Positions 8,349 to 17,017 of a DNA stretch of 64,000 nucleotides are shown here, one piece after another (positions within the stretch are counted from its first letter, which is position 1; each line of letters starts with the position of its first letter). The notes beneath the pieces were generated by a model. It did no database searches and was not told the origin of the DNA. It saw nothing but the letters and a program-made list of their open reading frames with translations. The DNA lies in contig NZ_CP058559.1 of the NCBI RefSeq assembly GCF_014467015.1, forward strand, positions 1,054,001-1,118,000, read 5' to 3'. The DNA is from Alkalicella caledoniensis. Lineage in GTDB: Bacteria; Bacillota; Proteinivoracia; Proteinivoracales; Proteinivoracaceae. The position numbers and the translations under genes are program-made.

Positions 8349-8585
8349 ATGAAAAAACTTTCTATAGAGTACTGTACTGCATGAGGTTACTTAAGTAAGG
8401 CAGTTGGCCTTGCAGAGAGATTACTAAGTGCAAACAAAAAATCGATATCTTCTTTAACCCTGATCACTTCATCAGGTGGTGTTTTCGAAGTGAAGGTGGA
8501 GTCTGAATTAGTATTTTCTAAAAAAGAGTTAGAACGTTTCCCCAATGAGAACGAGGTAGAAACCTTAGTTAAAGAAAGATTGTAG
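8349..8585 (+). CDS. SelW-like (Rdx family) selenoprotein with in-frame UGA
   Basis: A 78-codon gene read through a TGA at 8382-8384 (codon 12), taken as selenocysteine. GGAGG at 8336-8340 precedes ATG 8349 by 8 bases. The start MKKLSIEYCTA-U-GYLSKAV gives a CxxU redox motif after the first strand. Downstream, LTLITSSGGVFEV, then a short strand, SKKELERFP and ETLVKERL match the Rdx/SelW/SelT thioredoxin-like fold over its full length. Directly after the TGA, bases 8395-8413 form a 7-bp stem with a 5-base loop beginning AG, placed as in bacterial SECIS elements. Such proteins are thought to act in thiol or selenium redox chemistry, but substrates are unknown. It has its own terminator. The selenocysteine machinery must be elsewhere in the genome. 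Confidence 0.88.
8395..8413 (+). promoter_or_regulatory. Candidate bacterial SECIS hairpin
   Basis: Sequence GTAAGGC-AGTTG-GCCTTGC: a 7-bp stem including one G-T pair, loop of 5 bases, starting 11 bases after the TGA at 8382-8384. SelB-binding hairpins in bacteria lie at this distance and within the coding sequence. Predicted by eye. Confidence 0.6.
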
Positions 8586-8608
8586 CTTATATGAAAGTTG
8601 AGAACTAA

Positions 8609-8645
8609 AATAAAACGGCCCTATTAGAAAAGGTGCCGTTTTATT
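8609..8645. terminator. Bidirectional terminator between selenoprotein and membrane protein genes
   Basis: Perfect 11-bp stem (8609-8619 with 8635-8645), 15-base loop, A-rich before and T-rich after. It lies between two convergent genes and could end both. Confidence 0.75.
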
Positions 8646-8654
8646 TGTTTAATA

Positions 8655-9179
8655 TTACTTAAGATATTTATTTAAAATTATATCAGCTTGGTTAAGTAGC
8701 ATTAGGAATAATACAGAAGCTACAATACTTCCTATTATAACTACTAAAATCATAATAGGAGCAACCATTAAAATTAGGATTGAAAAAAGTGCAGCTATAC
8801 TCATCACCAAGTATAGTTTCCACCTTTTTTGTGCAAGGTCAGCGAATTCTTCCTCAGCATTGTTTAAGGATACGTCTATTATACCCATACAGATGTAATA
8901 CACCAGCAAAATTTTTAGTATACTGTAAACTATATCTAGAAATACAATAAAGCTAACCATCTCTACCTCAAAATGGTAAAGTGAAAATATACTTAGGATT
9001 GCTACAGGTATTGCTACTTTCTTAGCAGTTTCAAATTTATCACTAAATTGTTCTAAATTACTCAATCCAACAACAACTAAGATAAAACCAACCACATCTG
9101 GCAAAAAATCAATTCTATTAATTCTAATATGAAAAAATACTAATATAAATCCCCAAAAAATCTTTCTAAATCCTCCCAT
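8655..9179 (-). CDS. Small polytopic membrane protein, unknown function
   Basis: 174 residues with four to five hydrophobic helices covering most of the protein. The start has a GAGGAGG site 8 bases upstream. A central acidic and basic stretch (NNAEEEFADLAQKRWK) would face the cytoplasm. I do not recognise a named family. It is the last gene of the minus-strand surface locus, about 100 bases after the sortase gene, so a role at the cell envelope is plausible but unproven. Confidence 0.7.
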   Translation of the reverse strand: MGGFRKIFWGFILVFFHIRINRIDFLPDVVGFILVVVGLSNLEQFSDKFETAKKVAIPVAILSIFSLYHFEVEMVSFIVFLDIVYSILKILLVYYICMGIIDVSLNNAEEEFADLAQKRWKLYLVMSIAALFSILILMVAPIMILVVIIGSIVASVLFLMLLNQADIILNKYLK

Positions 9180-9279
9180 ACTTTTGCCTCCTCATATTTT
9201 TAACTGACACCGCTTTTTTATATTCTCTTTTGACATCCTAATTCCTGCTAGGTTTGAAGGAAAAAGCTTTAAAAAAACC

Positions 9280-9891
9280 TCAAATAACCTTTGCATGGAT
9301 AATTAGTCTATGTGTAGATCTATATAGAGGAGTACATGTAATTAGTGTTAGTATTCTTTCTTCTTTAGTACTTTTTAAAACTGATAAATCAGTAGGTACA
9401 ACAATTTTTTTATCATATACAGTGTATATAAATTCACCACTATATGTTTTTATTATAATTTTGTCACCTACCTCTAGTTCATCTAATCTATTAAAAAAGC
9501 GCCCATAGGTATGGGATCTATGTGCAGCTACGGCACTATTACCTATTTCCCCAAGTTCATTAGTTTCAGTAAGATGTCCTGCACCTTTATTCAAGTTGCT
9601 ATTGCTTGCACCAGGTAAAATTGGCAAAAGAACATCTATCTTAGGAATTTGAATTATACCCATTGTCCCTTCTTGTATGCTGGGATTGTAGACAGTTGCG
9701 TCATCCTCTGATGGAATCTGTTCCCCTGTATTTAATACATCGTTCATTTCCCTAAACTGCTGACCCACAGAACCTTCTTCCCACTGTTTCAGCAACTTTA
9801 GCTCCCAATAACCTCTGTAAGTATCTCGTGCAAATGGGTAGCAAGCGATAAGTATCCCTACTATGATTAGAATACTGCTTATTCTTTTCAT
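9280..9891 (-). CDS. Class D sortase
   Basis: 203 residues from ATG 9891. One N-terminal membrane anchor (about residues 4-20) and a C-terminal sortase domain. The catalytic triad is visible: His124 in AAHRSHTYGRFF, Cys186 in LTLITCTP and Arg195 in YRSTHRLII. IPKIDVLLPILPG and GAGHL are further sortase signatures. It joins the C-terminal sorting signal of secreted proteins to the cell wall, cutting between Thr and Gly of LPXTG. A candidate substrate, the LPKTG protein at 11650-13113, is encoded upstream. The stop of the preceding gene is 2 bases before this ATG, so the two are co-transcribed. Class D enzymes often prefer LPNTA, so this pairing is an inference. Confidence 0.9.
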   Translation of the reverse strand: MKRISSILIIVGILIACYPFARDTYRGYWELKLLKQWEEGSVGQQFREMNDVLNTGEQIPSEDDATVYNPSIQEGTMGIIQIPKIDVLLPILPGASNSNLNKGAGHLTETNELGEIGNSAVAAHRSHTYGRFFNRLDELEVGDKIIIKTYSGEFIYTVYDKKIVVPTDLSVLKSTKEERILTLITCTPLYRSTHRLIIHAKVI

Positions 9892-9893
9892 TA

Positions 9894-11561
9894 TCAAACA
9901 CCCCTTATCCTTTGATAGTAATTACAGTATCCGGAAAGGTTATGTTCGATATCATCTATTCTTACCCTGAAGGAATGATGGCGGATATAAAACCCCCATA
10001 GAATATTCTTAGGAACTTTAAAATACATAGCTACTTCTGGAAACATAAGTCCGTTGAGTTGGTGTTTTGCTCTGTGTATTGTAGCTGTTTCCAATTTTTT
10101 TAAGTCAAAGCCAGCAATTACTTCCCTATGGATATTATCTTTTCTACACTTATCTATCAACTTATTACTTGCCATAAGCAACTCTAAAAGTGTTGGAAAA
10201 GTAGTCTCTCTGGCAAGGCAAAAATCTAAAATACCTTCTACATTTTTCAAGTTAAATTCTAGGTACTTATGAAGTGGTTTGTGAAGGAATAGTTCATATG
10301 AACAGCAGCTTAACCAATGGTCGTTATAACGCCAATATTTATTTTGTATAAAGTATTCAAATGCTTTCTCCACCATATCTAACCATTTTTTATTTTTGTC
10401 TATTGAATATAATCGCATAAGGGAAAAAGCAGCCTCACCGTCATAATAGATTATTCTATGTTTTTCTCGTATGGAAAGATCAGGATAGTTTAATACATGA
10501 ACAAAAGAACCGTCTTCATTTTGAAAGTAGGCTATCCCCTGTGACAACTTCTCTAATGTTTCCATATATTTATAATCTGAAAAAACCTCGGTGTACTTAG
10601 ATAGGGCTAACACCGCTGCAGCGTTTGCACCAAGTTTTATTGAATTATTATCGGTTTTCTCGATAACAAACCCACACTTCTGCCCTTCATTATCTTCGAT
10701 GTACTTAACACCTTCATTCACTAAAAAACTCAGAGCTCTAGTTATAGCCTTTTGTAGACTATGGGATTTGGTAATCTCGTAGGCTTCAATCATAGAGTAT
10801 GTTGTACTGGCATGCCTAAGGATATTATAATGATTGATTTCTTTATCAAAACACGGGAAGTACCCATATCGGAACTGACCATCCTCCCCAACTTGACTTG
10901 CAAGGAATTCTGAAGATTTTTCGATAATAAACTTAACTAAGCTAATGTCTAGGTTTTCTACATACCTTCTACCATTGTCCAACCAGTCATATCCTAGTTT
11001 GAAATAAGTACTGCCATCATGGAACATTCCCGCTGTTTTAAATGTATATACTTTTGGTACCACATCGTTGTCTAGTAAAAGCTTCAATCCTAGGTTATAT
11101 TTTATGTAGAAATTTATATTTTTCCACACTAAGTTTTTTAGATTATATTGCTTGTTTTCGTAGATAAATCCATTTGCATTAACTTCTTGCTCCAGAAAAG
11201 ATAGTTTAAAATTACTGTCAAAAGCAATCCCTTCTCTGAAATAATTTATTTTTATACCTGCTATATAATTTTTGAAATCTCTCATGCTAAATTCCTTAAT
11301 TTGTGTTACTATATCTGTTTTAAACCATTTAGGGTTTAATTTGTTATTTTTTATTTTCTTTTCTGCTAATACTAAAGCTTTATTCCAGCTTTCCTCAAAA
11401 GTGTTACTTACACCGCTACATACATAGGCCCTTGATTCTGGTTCACCAAAGGAGATGAATACAATATGAATCAATTTACCCTCTAGCACCACTCCTTTAT
11501 TTGTCTGTTGAATCGCTTCTTTTAACTCTAATAATTGTTTTTCTAAGCTGAGGACACTCAT
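9894..11561 (-). CDS. Large uncharacterised protein with toroid-like helical repeats
   Basis: 555 residues, no signal peptide. The N-terminal 150 residues are mixed alpha/beta and unrecognised. From about residue 170 on, repeated helical pairs with aromatic, glycine and glutamine-rich turns (FRYGYFPCFDKEINHYN, GSFVHVLNY, YYDGEAAFSLMRLY) resemble the (alpha/alpha)6 toroid of glycoside hydrolase-like, epimerase or cyclase enzymes. Function is not assigned. It is translationally linked to the sortase gene and downstream of the LPKTG surface protein, so modification of a surface glycan or the surface protein itself is a reasonable hypothesis. Start has a GGGGGAG site. A terminator separates it from the LPKTG gene. 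Confidence 0.75.
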   Translation of the reverse strand: MSVLSLEKQLLELKEAIQQTNKGVVLEGKLIHIVFISFGEPESRAYVCSGVSNTFEESWNKALVLAEKKIKNNKLNPKWFKTDIVTQIKEFSMRDFKNYIAGIKINYFREGIAFDSNFKLSFLEQEVNANGFIYENKQYNLKNLVWKNINFYIKYNLGLKLLLDNDVVPKVYTFKTAGMFHDGSTYFKLGYDWLDNGRRYVENLDISLVKFIIEKSSEFLASQVGEDGQFRYGYFPCFDKEINHYNILRHASTTYSMIEAYEITKSHSLQKAITRALSFLVNEGVKYIEDNEGQKCGFVIEKTDNNSIKLGANAAAVLALSKYTEVFSDYKYMETLEKLSQGIAYFQNEDGSFVHVLNYPDLSIREKHRIIYYDGEAAFSLMRLYSIDKNKKWLDMVEKAFEYFIQNKYWRYNDHWLSCCSYELFLHKPLHKYLEFNLKNVEGILDFCLARETTFPTLLELLMASNKLIDKCRKDNIHREVIAGFDLKKLETATIHRAKHQLNGLMFPEVAMYFKVPKNILWGFYIRHHSFRVRIDDIEHNLSGYCNYYQRIRGV

Positions 11562-11598
11562 AGTTCTCCCCCCTTATTTAATTACTTTTGTATGTAAA

Positions 11599-11624
11599 AA
11601 GGTTGCTTAAGAAGCAGCAACCTT
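11599..11624 (-). terminator. Terminator after the LPKTG surface protein gene
   Basis: Perfect 9-bp stem (11599-11607 with 11616-11624) followed on the minus strand by TTT and an AT-rich tail. It separates the Asp-Ala protein gene from the sortase operon, so read-through may be partial. Confidence 0.6.
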
Positions 11625-11649
11625 CTACTTTTCCTATTAAAGACTACCT

Positions 11650-13113
11650 TTACTTAATTGGATTAAACCATTTTCTTTTCTTCATTGTGATACCAATCAT
11701 ACTGATAAATCCGCCCAATCCATAGAATAGCCCAGCAGCTCTATCACCTGTCTTTGGCAGTTTATCGTTTTCATCGTCATCATCACCACTGTCGTCATCA
11801 TCAGCATCAGCATCGGCATCAGCATCAGCATCAGCATCGGCATCAGCATCAGCATCGGCATCAGCATCAGCATCGGCGTCGGCATCGGCATCGGCGTCGG
11901 CATCGGCATCGGCGTCGGCATCGGCGTCGGCGTCGGCATCGGCGTCGGCATCGGCATCGGCATCGGCATCGGCATCGGCATCGGCATCGGCATCGGCATC
12001 GGCGTCGGCATCGGCGTCGGCATCGGCGTCGGCATCGGCGTCGGCGTCGGCATCGGCGTCGGCATCAGCGTCAGCATCGGCGTCGGCATCAGCGTCGGCA
12101 TCAGCGTCGGCATCAGCATCAGCATCAGCATCGGCATCAGCATCGGCGTCAGCATCGGCGTCAGCATCGGCGTCAGCATCGGCGTCAGCATCGGCGTCGG
12201 CGTCGGCATCGGCGTCGGCATCAGCGTCAGCATCGGCGTCGGCATCAGCGTCGGCATCAGCGTCGGCATCAGCATCAGCATCAGCATCGGCATCAGCATC
12301 GGCGTCAGCATCGGCGTCAGCATCGGCGTCAGCATCGGCGTCAGCATCGGCGTCAGCATCGGCGTCAGCATCGGCGTCAGCATCGGCGTCAGCATCGGCG
12401 TCAGCATCGGCGTCAGCATCGGCGTCAGCATCGGCGTCAGCATCGGCGTCAGCATCGGCGTCAGCATCGGAATCATCTACCTCATCGAAGTCAAATGACA
12501 CATGGCTTATTTCTGCCCAGTTACCTTCATTGCCATCAGTTCTAGGTGAGAATAACTCAGTATCTTCTAGGTAACCATCTTCATAGTTAAAAATAAAATG
12601 CCAGTTAGCTGCTTTAACATAAACTCTGACAACCTTAATGGTTGGATCTTCATGAACCCACTCCCAATCAAATGTATGGCTGGTAGAATTTGAAATAATT
12701 ATCTTCCCTCCGTTATAGGGATGCTCGCCGTCGAAAACTTCTCCACCTATGTTGTCTATTTTGAATATACCATAGCCATTGCCAGGGTAAAGCACTGGCA
12801 CTATTTCATTTCCTGTTTTTGTGGGTATACTTGAAAATACTACATATTCTTCATCTTCATCAATTTCCTCTAAATCCCAGTGCTCTTCCTCATTCTGATA
12901 TTCATCTATTTCAGGGATTTCAGTTTTTATTTCTTCGATAGTATCGTAGCTTTGTTCATTTGTTTCATTAGCATAAGCGGTTATAGGGCTCACCAAGCGA
13001 CTTACTAAGAATCCACCCACAAGAAGCTTAGTTACTAACTTCCTTTTCCTTTCTTGATCATTTTCCCATTTTTTCCTCTGGTGTTTTAATTTCTTTAGCA
13101 AACTTTTCGACAT
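11650..13113 (-). CDS. LPKTG cell-wall-anchored protein with a long Asp-Ala repeat stalk
   Basis: 487 residues. A basic N-terminus followed by a hydrophobic stretch ([19 protein letters not shown]) forms a signal peptide. Residues about 50-213 form a single acidic, aromatic domain of unknown fold (carbohydrate binding is possible but not shown). Residues about 214-440 are roughly 110 consecutive Asp-Ala pairs, then an Asp/Ser/Asn-rich linker, LPKTG (452-456), a hydrophobic helix and a basic tail: a complete sortase signal. The stalk is analogous to the Ser-Asp stalks of staphylococcal adhesins and would be highly charged. The repeat has far higher GC than the surroundings and internal duplications. 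Start has a GGAGGAG site. Confidence 0.92.
   Translation of the reverse strand: MSKSLLKKLKHQRKKWENDQERKRKLVTKLLVGGFLVSRLVSPITAYANETNEQSYDTIEEIKTEIPEIDEYQNEEEHWDLEEIDEDEEYVVFSSIPTKTGNEIVPVLYPGNGYGIFKIDNIGGEVFDGEHPYNGGKIIISNSTSHTFDWEWVHEDPTIKVVRVYVKAANWHFIFNYEDGYLEDTELFSPRTDGNEGNWAEISHVSFDFDEVDDSDADADADADADADADADADADADADADADADADADADADADADADADADADADADADADADADADADADADADADADADADADADADADADADADADADADADADADADADADADADADADADADADADADADADADADADADADADADADADADADADADADADADADADADADADADADADADADADADADADADADADADADADADADADADADADADADDDDSGDDDDENDKLPKTGDRAAGLFYGLGGFISMIGITMKKRKWFNPIK
11800..12470 (-). repeat. Hexanucleotide repeat tract encoding Asp-Ala pairs
   Basis: About 670 bases built from 6-base units of the form GCNTCG/A on the plus strand (GAC/T-GCC/G/T on the coding strand). 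The order of synonymous variants is not random: the block 12032-12187 is repeated without change at 12188-12343 (period 156 bases, 26 units), and the 12420-12470 end is a pure 12-base repeat. Such tracts expand and contract by slippage or recombination without changing frame. Confidence 0.9.
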
Positions 13114-13377
13114 TTTTTGAATCTCCTCCCTCTAAACAACTTTTGGTTTAGGACGGGTGATTGTTCAACGTCATTTTTACATAATTACTACTAATCCTTA
13201 AGGTAAAACCCGCACTACTATATTTCATAAATATTATTAACAAGGAGAATTTATGTGTTTACTAAAAATATATTTTTGCTGATAGAAGTGAAAAATGTTG
13301 AAACTTCAGAGATATTTGTCTAAAAATAAAAAAACCGACATTTTCCCTCCCCCACTGAATAAATCACTTGACTTAAC

Positions 13378-13500
13378 AGGCTGCTCAAAAGCCTTCAGAT
13401 TCTAGGCGCAAAAAATCCCAGAACCGTAGCGTATATATAATACGTAAGGATTCTGGGATTTTGAAGTAACAAAGAAGATGGAGGTTTTTCAGCGGGTTGC
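13378..13500. repeat. Palindromic interspersed element (MITE-like)
   Basis: About 120 bases with weak outer inverted ends (13378-13394 against about 13482-13498, 12 of 17 matching) and a strong inner hairpin: perfect 12-bp stem 13412-13423 with 13451-13462. The remaining part of the 13114-13513 gap is AT-rich with no ORF. The arrangement resembles non-coding palindromic repeats scattered in clostridial genomes; other copies would confirm it. Confidence 0.55.
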
Positions 13501-13513
13501 ATTTTGCCGACTT

Positions 13514-15043
13514 TTATTTGTTTTGAAATTCAGCTAGGCTTTCCAATAGTGGAGTTAGATTAGCTATGGCCTTCTTATAAATCTTAAATAGTCTTTGGTA
13601 TAGCAATGCGTTTTCTTTTCTTACATTATAAACATTGAAATCTTTGACCATATCTTGACATTCCTCAAGGTGTTCTACTAGTCCTGTTGCCAACATCCCC
13701 AGCATAACTGCTCCTAAACAAGGACTTTCGTAGTTTTCATGAACTATTACCTTGGTGTCCATGACATCGCATAAAGTTTGGACCCACTCCTCAGATCTTG
13801 TAAAGCCTCCGTTGGCATAAATGGATTCAACTTCTACCACTAATTCTTTAACTGCTTCAAGGATATCATTCATGTCATAGCAAATACCCTCTATCAAAGC
13901 TCTTGTAAAATGCTCTTTTTTATGTGCATCGGATATACCTATGTATGCCCCCCTTAAGTTAGCGTTCCAGTAGGGAGCCCTTTCTCCTGCCAAAAACGGG
14001 AGGAAAACAAGACCATTACTTCCAGGTTGGGTGTTATCAATGTATTCGTTTAGAAGTGAGTAACTATCACTGTCCATTTCCATGGCTCTTTTCACTTCCA
14101 GCTCCCCGAAGTTATCTCTAAACCACCTGTATATTATTCCACCGTTGTTGATAGGACCTCCTACTATGTACTTATCTTCTGTTAGCACATAGCAAAATAC
14201 TCTTCCCTCAGGATCAGTCACAGGCTGGTCAAAGGCTACTCTTACTGCTCCACTTGTTCCTATGGTGGCAGCAGCAACTCCTTTTTGTATGGCATTTGAG
14301 CCAAGGTTTGCAAGGCAACCATCACTTGCTCCTACCACAAAGGTAGTATTTTGATTAAGGCCAGTTTGACTACATAGCTCGCCATTAATGTTTTTTAATG
14401 AGTAAGTAGTGGATACGGTCTTTGATAACTTTGTTTCATTTATTCCAAGTAAACCAAGTACTTCTTTATCCCACTTCAGGTCAAATATGTTGAACATGCC
14501 AGTGGCTGAAGCTATGGAGTAGTCAACTATATAATCACCAAAAAAGCTATAAAACACGTACTCCTTTATTGAAATAAACTTATATGCATTTTTATAAATT
14601 TCTGGTTGGTTATCCCTCAGCCACATTAATTTGTAAAGGGGTGACATAGGGTGGGTTGGTGTTCCTGTTCTTTTATATATCTCTAGGCCTTGACCGTTTT
14701 TTTTAAACTCTTCAGCGTAAGTAACACTTCTATTATCAGCCCAGATAATGCAATTTGTAAGGGGTTTTCCTTCTTTATCAACAGCAATAACACTGTGCAT
14801 CATGCTACTGAAAGACACAAAAGAAATATCGTTTGGATTAATATTACCGACCCTTATGCTTTCTTTTAGAGTATGTATTACAGCTTCTAATATTTCTTCA
14901 GGATCTTGTTCCCTAAAAGAGGGCATTGTAGAAATAATAGGATACTCCCGTGAGGCTTTGGAAATTATGTGCCCATCTTTATTAAATACTATGGATTTGG
15001 TGCTTGTTGTTCCTATATCAATTCCTATATAATATTGCGGCAT
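13514..15043 (-). CDS. gntK: Gluconate kinase, FGGY family
   Basis: 509 residues from ATG 15043, which follows a GGGGGAT site; the upstream ATG at 15067 would overlap gnd. It has the two-domain FGGY kinase layout: N-terminal ATPase phosphate loop YYIGIDIGTTSTKS, then FSSMMHSVIAVD, and C-terminal LPFLAGERAPYWNANLRGAYIG, then GGFTRSEEWVQ (adenine pocket). It phosphorylates a sugar acid or polyol with ATP. The adjacent 6-phosphogluconate dehydrogenase strongly suggests D-gluconate as substrate. With gnd it forms a two-gene operon. No gluconate transporter is in the window. Confidence 0.88.
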   Translation of the reverse strand: MPQYYIGIDIGTTSTKSIVFNKDGHIISKASREYPIISTMPSFREQDPEEILEAVIHTLKESIRVGNINPNDISFVSFSSMMHSVIAVDKEGKPLTNCIIWADNRSVTYAEEFKKNGQGLEIYKRTGTPTHPMSPLYKLMWLRDNQPEIYKNAYKFISIKEYVFYSFFGDYIVDYSIASATGMFNIFDLKWDKEVLGLLGINETKLSKTVSTTYSLKNINGELCSQTGLNQNTTFVVGASDGCLANLGSNAIQKGVAAATIGTSGAVRVAFDQPVTDPEGRVFCYVLTEDKYIVGGPINNGGIIYRWFRDNFGELEVKRAMEMDSDSYSLLNEYIDNTQPGSNGLVFLPFLAGERAPYWNANLRGAYIGISDAHKKEHFTRALIEGICYDMNDILEAVKELVVEVESIYANGGFTRSEEWVQTLCDVMDTKVIVHENYESPCLGAVMLGMLATGLVEHLEECQDMVKDFNVYNVRKENALLYQRLFKIYKKAIANLTPLLESLAEFQNK

Positions 15044-15057
15044 TTTAATCCCCCGTT

Positions 15058-16464
15058 TTAAAACCATTTGTAATGAAAGGTTCCTTCTTTGTCTACCCTC
15101 TCGAAAGTATGAGCACCGAAGTAATCCCTTTGAGCTTGCAATAAATTAGCTGGTAGTATTTCACTTCTGTAACTATCGAAGTATGCTAAGGCACTTGATA
15201 GTGCTGGTGTTGGGATACCGTGTTTTACTCCTACACAGATAACTTCCCTCAAGGCCTCCTGATAGCTTTCAAGGATGTTCTTGAAGTATGGATCTAGCAT
15301 AAGATTAGGAAGCTCTGGGTTGTTATCATATGCTTCTTTTATTTTGTTTAGGAATTGTGCTCTGATTATGCAACCACCCCTAAATATCATAGCTAAACTA
15401 CCATAGTTTAAGTCCCATTTGTATTCTTCTGAAGCGCCCTTAAGAATTGCAAAGCCCTGAGCATATGAACATATCTTGCTGGCATAAAGGGCTTTCCTTA
15501 TTGCTTCTATGAGTTCCCCTTTATCTCCTTTATATGAGACTACAGAAGGACCTTTTAATAACTTACTTGCCGTTATTCTTTCATCTTTAATAGCTGAAAT
15601 ACAGCGGGCGAAAACTGCTTGTGTAATAGTAGGTGTTGCAATACCTAGGTCTAGTGCATTTTTACTAGTCCATGCACCGGTCCCCTTCTGACCAGCTCTG
15701 TCTAGAATTATATCAATCATGGGTTTTCCTGTTTCGGGATCATATTTTGTAAATATGTCCTGGGTAATATCTATTAGATAACTATCCAGTTCTCCTTTGT
15801 TCCACTGAGCAAAAACTTCATGTAATTCTTTTACAGATAACCCTAAAACATTCTTAAGTAGGGAGAATGCCTCACATATTAGTTGCATGTCGCCGTATTC
15901 TATTCCGTTATGTACCATTTTCACATAATGTCCTGCACCATCTGATCCAATATAAGTACAGCATGGTTCTCCATCAACCTGCGCAGCTATGGAAACAAGT
16001 ATAGGTTCTACCAAAGAGTACGCATCTTTTTGACCACCAGGCATGATTGCAGGGCCGTTACGGGCACCTTCTTCACCACCTGATACTCCCGCTCCGATAA
16101 ATCTTATTCCTTCTGCTTCCAATTCTCTATTTCTTCTTATGGTATCTTCAAAGAAAGAGTTTCCACCTTCAATTAGTATATCTCCCTTAGATAAATAGGG
16201 TCTAAGTTGTTCTATGGTATCATCCACATATTTTCCTGCTTTTATCATAATGAGTATTTTTCTCGGTGTTTCCAAGGAATTGACAAAATCCTCAATGGAA
16301 TATGTACCTATGATATTTTTACCCTTTGACTCACTTAAAAGATCTTCTGTTTTTTCTGTAAAAATATCAAAAGCAGCAACACTAAATCCTTTGCTTTCAA
16401 TATTTAATGCTAGATTCTTACCCATTACTGAAACTCCTATTACACCTATTTGCTGTTTTGTCAT
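15058..16464 (-). CDS. gnd: 6-phosphogluconate dehydrogenase, decarboxylating
   Basis: 468 residues from ATG 16464, chosen because AGGAAGGAG lies 8 bases upstream and because the protein then starts at [20 protein letters not shown], the NADP-binding Rossmann loop. It oxidises 6-phosphogluconate to ribulose 5-phosphate and CO2. Catalytic and substrate segments are visible: [51 protein letters not shown], and the C-terminal [16 protein letters not shown]. Length is that of the long bacterial type. It is the first gene of an operon with gntK (14-base intergenic gap), forming the gluconate-to-pentose-phosphate step. Confidence 0.95.
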   Translation of the reverse strand: MTKQQIGVIGVSVMGKNLALNIESKGFSVAAFDIFTEKTEDLLSESKGKNIIGTYSIEDFVNSLETPRKILIMIKAGKYVDDTIEQLRPYLSKGDILIEGGNSFFEDTIRRNRELEAEGIRFIGAGVSGGEEGARNGPAIMPGGQKDAYSLVEPILVSIAAQVDGEPCCTYIGSDGAGHYVKMVHNGIEYGDMQLICEAFSLLKNVLGLSVKELHEVFAQWNKGELDSYLIDITQDIFTKYDPETGKPMIDIILDRAGQKGTGAWTSKNALDLGIATPTITQAVFARCISAIKDERITASKLLKGPSVVSYKGDKGELIEAIRKALYASKICSYAQGFAILKGASEEYKWDLNYGSLAMIFRGGCIIRAQFLNKIKEAYDNNPELPNLMLDPYFKNILESYQEALREVICVGVKHGIPTPALSSALAYFDSYRSEILPANLLQAQRDYFGAHTFERVDKEGTFHYKWF

Positions 16465-16545
16465 AGTTAAAACTCCTTCCTGTGGGAAATGTTTTCCTAC
16501 TGGTAATAATACCATATTTGTACGAATAAGTTGATATTTACTGAA

Positions 16546-16962
16546 TTAAAGTGTTGAATACACTAGTTTGAAAGCTGGATCATTTTCCCTTAACCATTTT
16601 AGACGGTCATCTATTGTATTATAATGCAGCTCTAATTTATGTCCATCTGGATCAAGAAAGTAAAAAGATTCTCCCTCTGATTTGTTTTCTTTAAATGCCT
16701 GTATCCCCGCATCTTCTAATTTTTCCTTAAGGATAGTGTAATCTTTGGGCAAAATGTTAAATGCAATATGAGTATAGTCTTTAGTAGGCTCCTTAACCCT
16801 TGCTTCATCTACGTTTAAAGCTATCCACTGGTCACCTGCTAAAAGATATGCCCCCTTATTCCATCTACCAATTAATTGTAAACCTAAGAGATTAACGTAG
16901 AAGTGTAAAGAAACCTCCAAGTTAGTTACTGCAAACGTTATATGATTTACTCCGTTAATCAT
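16546..16962 (-). CDS. FosA-like fosfomycin resistance enzyme (VOC superfamily)
   Basis: 138 residues, one vicinal-oxygen-chelate domain. The sequence follows FosA closely: NHITFAVTNLEVSLHFYVNL, RWNKGAYL, DYTHIAF, NKSEGESFYFLDPDGHKLELH. The metal ligands expected for FosA are His7, His65 and Glu111, all present. FosA proteins add a thiol, usually glutathione, to fosfomycin; the FosB group in many Firmicutes uses bacillithiol. The thiol here cannot be told from sequence. Single gene, AAGGAG site 8 bases before ATG. It could also be a relative acting on another epoxide. Confidence 0.82.
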   Translation of the reverse strand: MINGVNHITFAVTNLEVSLHFYVNLLGLQLIGRWNKGAYLLAGDQWIALNVDEARVKEPTKDYTHIAFNILPKDYTILKEKLEDAGIQAFKENKSEGESFYFLDPDGHKLELHYNTIDDRLKWLRENDPAFKLVYSTL

Positions 16963-17017
16963 TTTTCATTCTCCTTTTTTCTTTAAAAGTTTCTTTGATA
17001 AGGTAAGTATTACCACT

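Noticed and set aside
8382-8384. TGA read as an ordinary stop, leaving an 11-residue peptide
   Set aside because: The downstream frame continues with full family agreement and the codon sits at the expected U of CxxU.
11800-12470. Possible CRISPR array
   Set aside because: The units are 6-base coding repeats without spacers, in frame with a surface protein gene.
11697-12476. Minus-strand Met/Pro/Thr/Leu-rich frame in the same repeat
   Set aside because: Another frame of the same repeat; no signal or context.
11754-12545. Plus-strand frame rich in His and Arg across the Asp-Ala repeat
   Set aside because: A shadow of the hexamer repeat; no ribosome-binding site and no domain outside the repeat.
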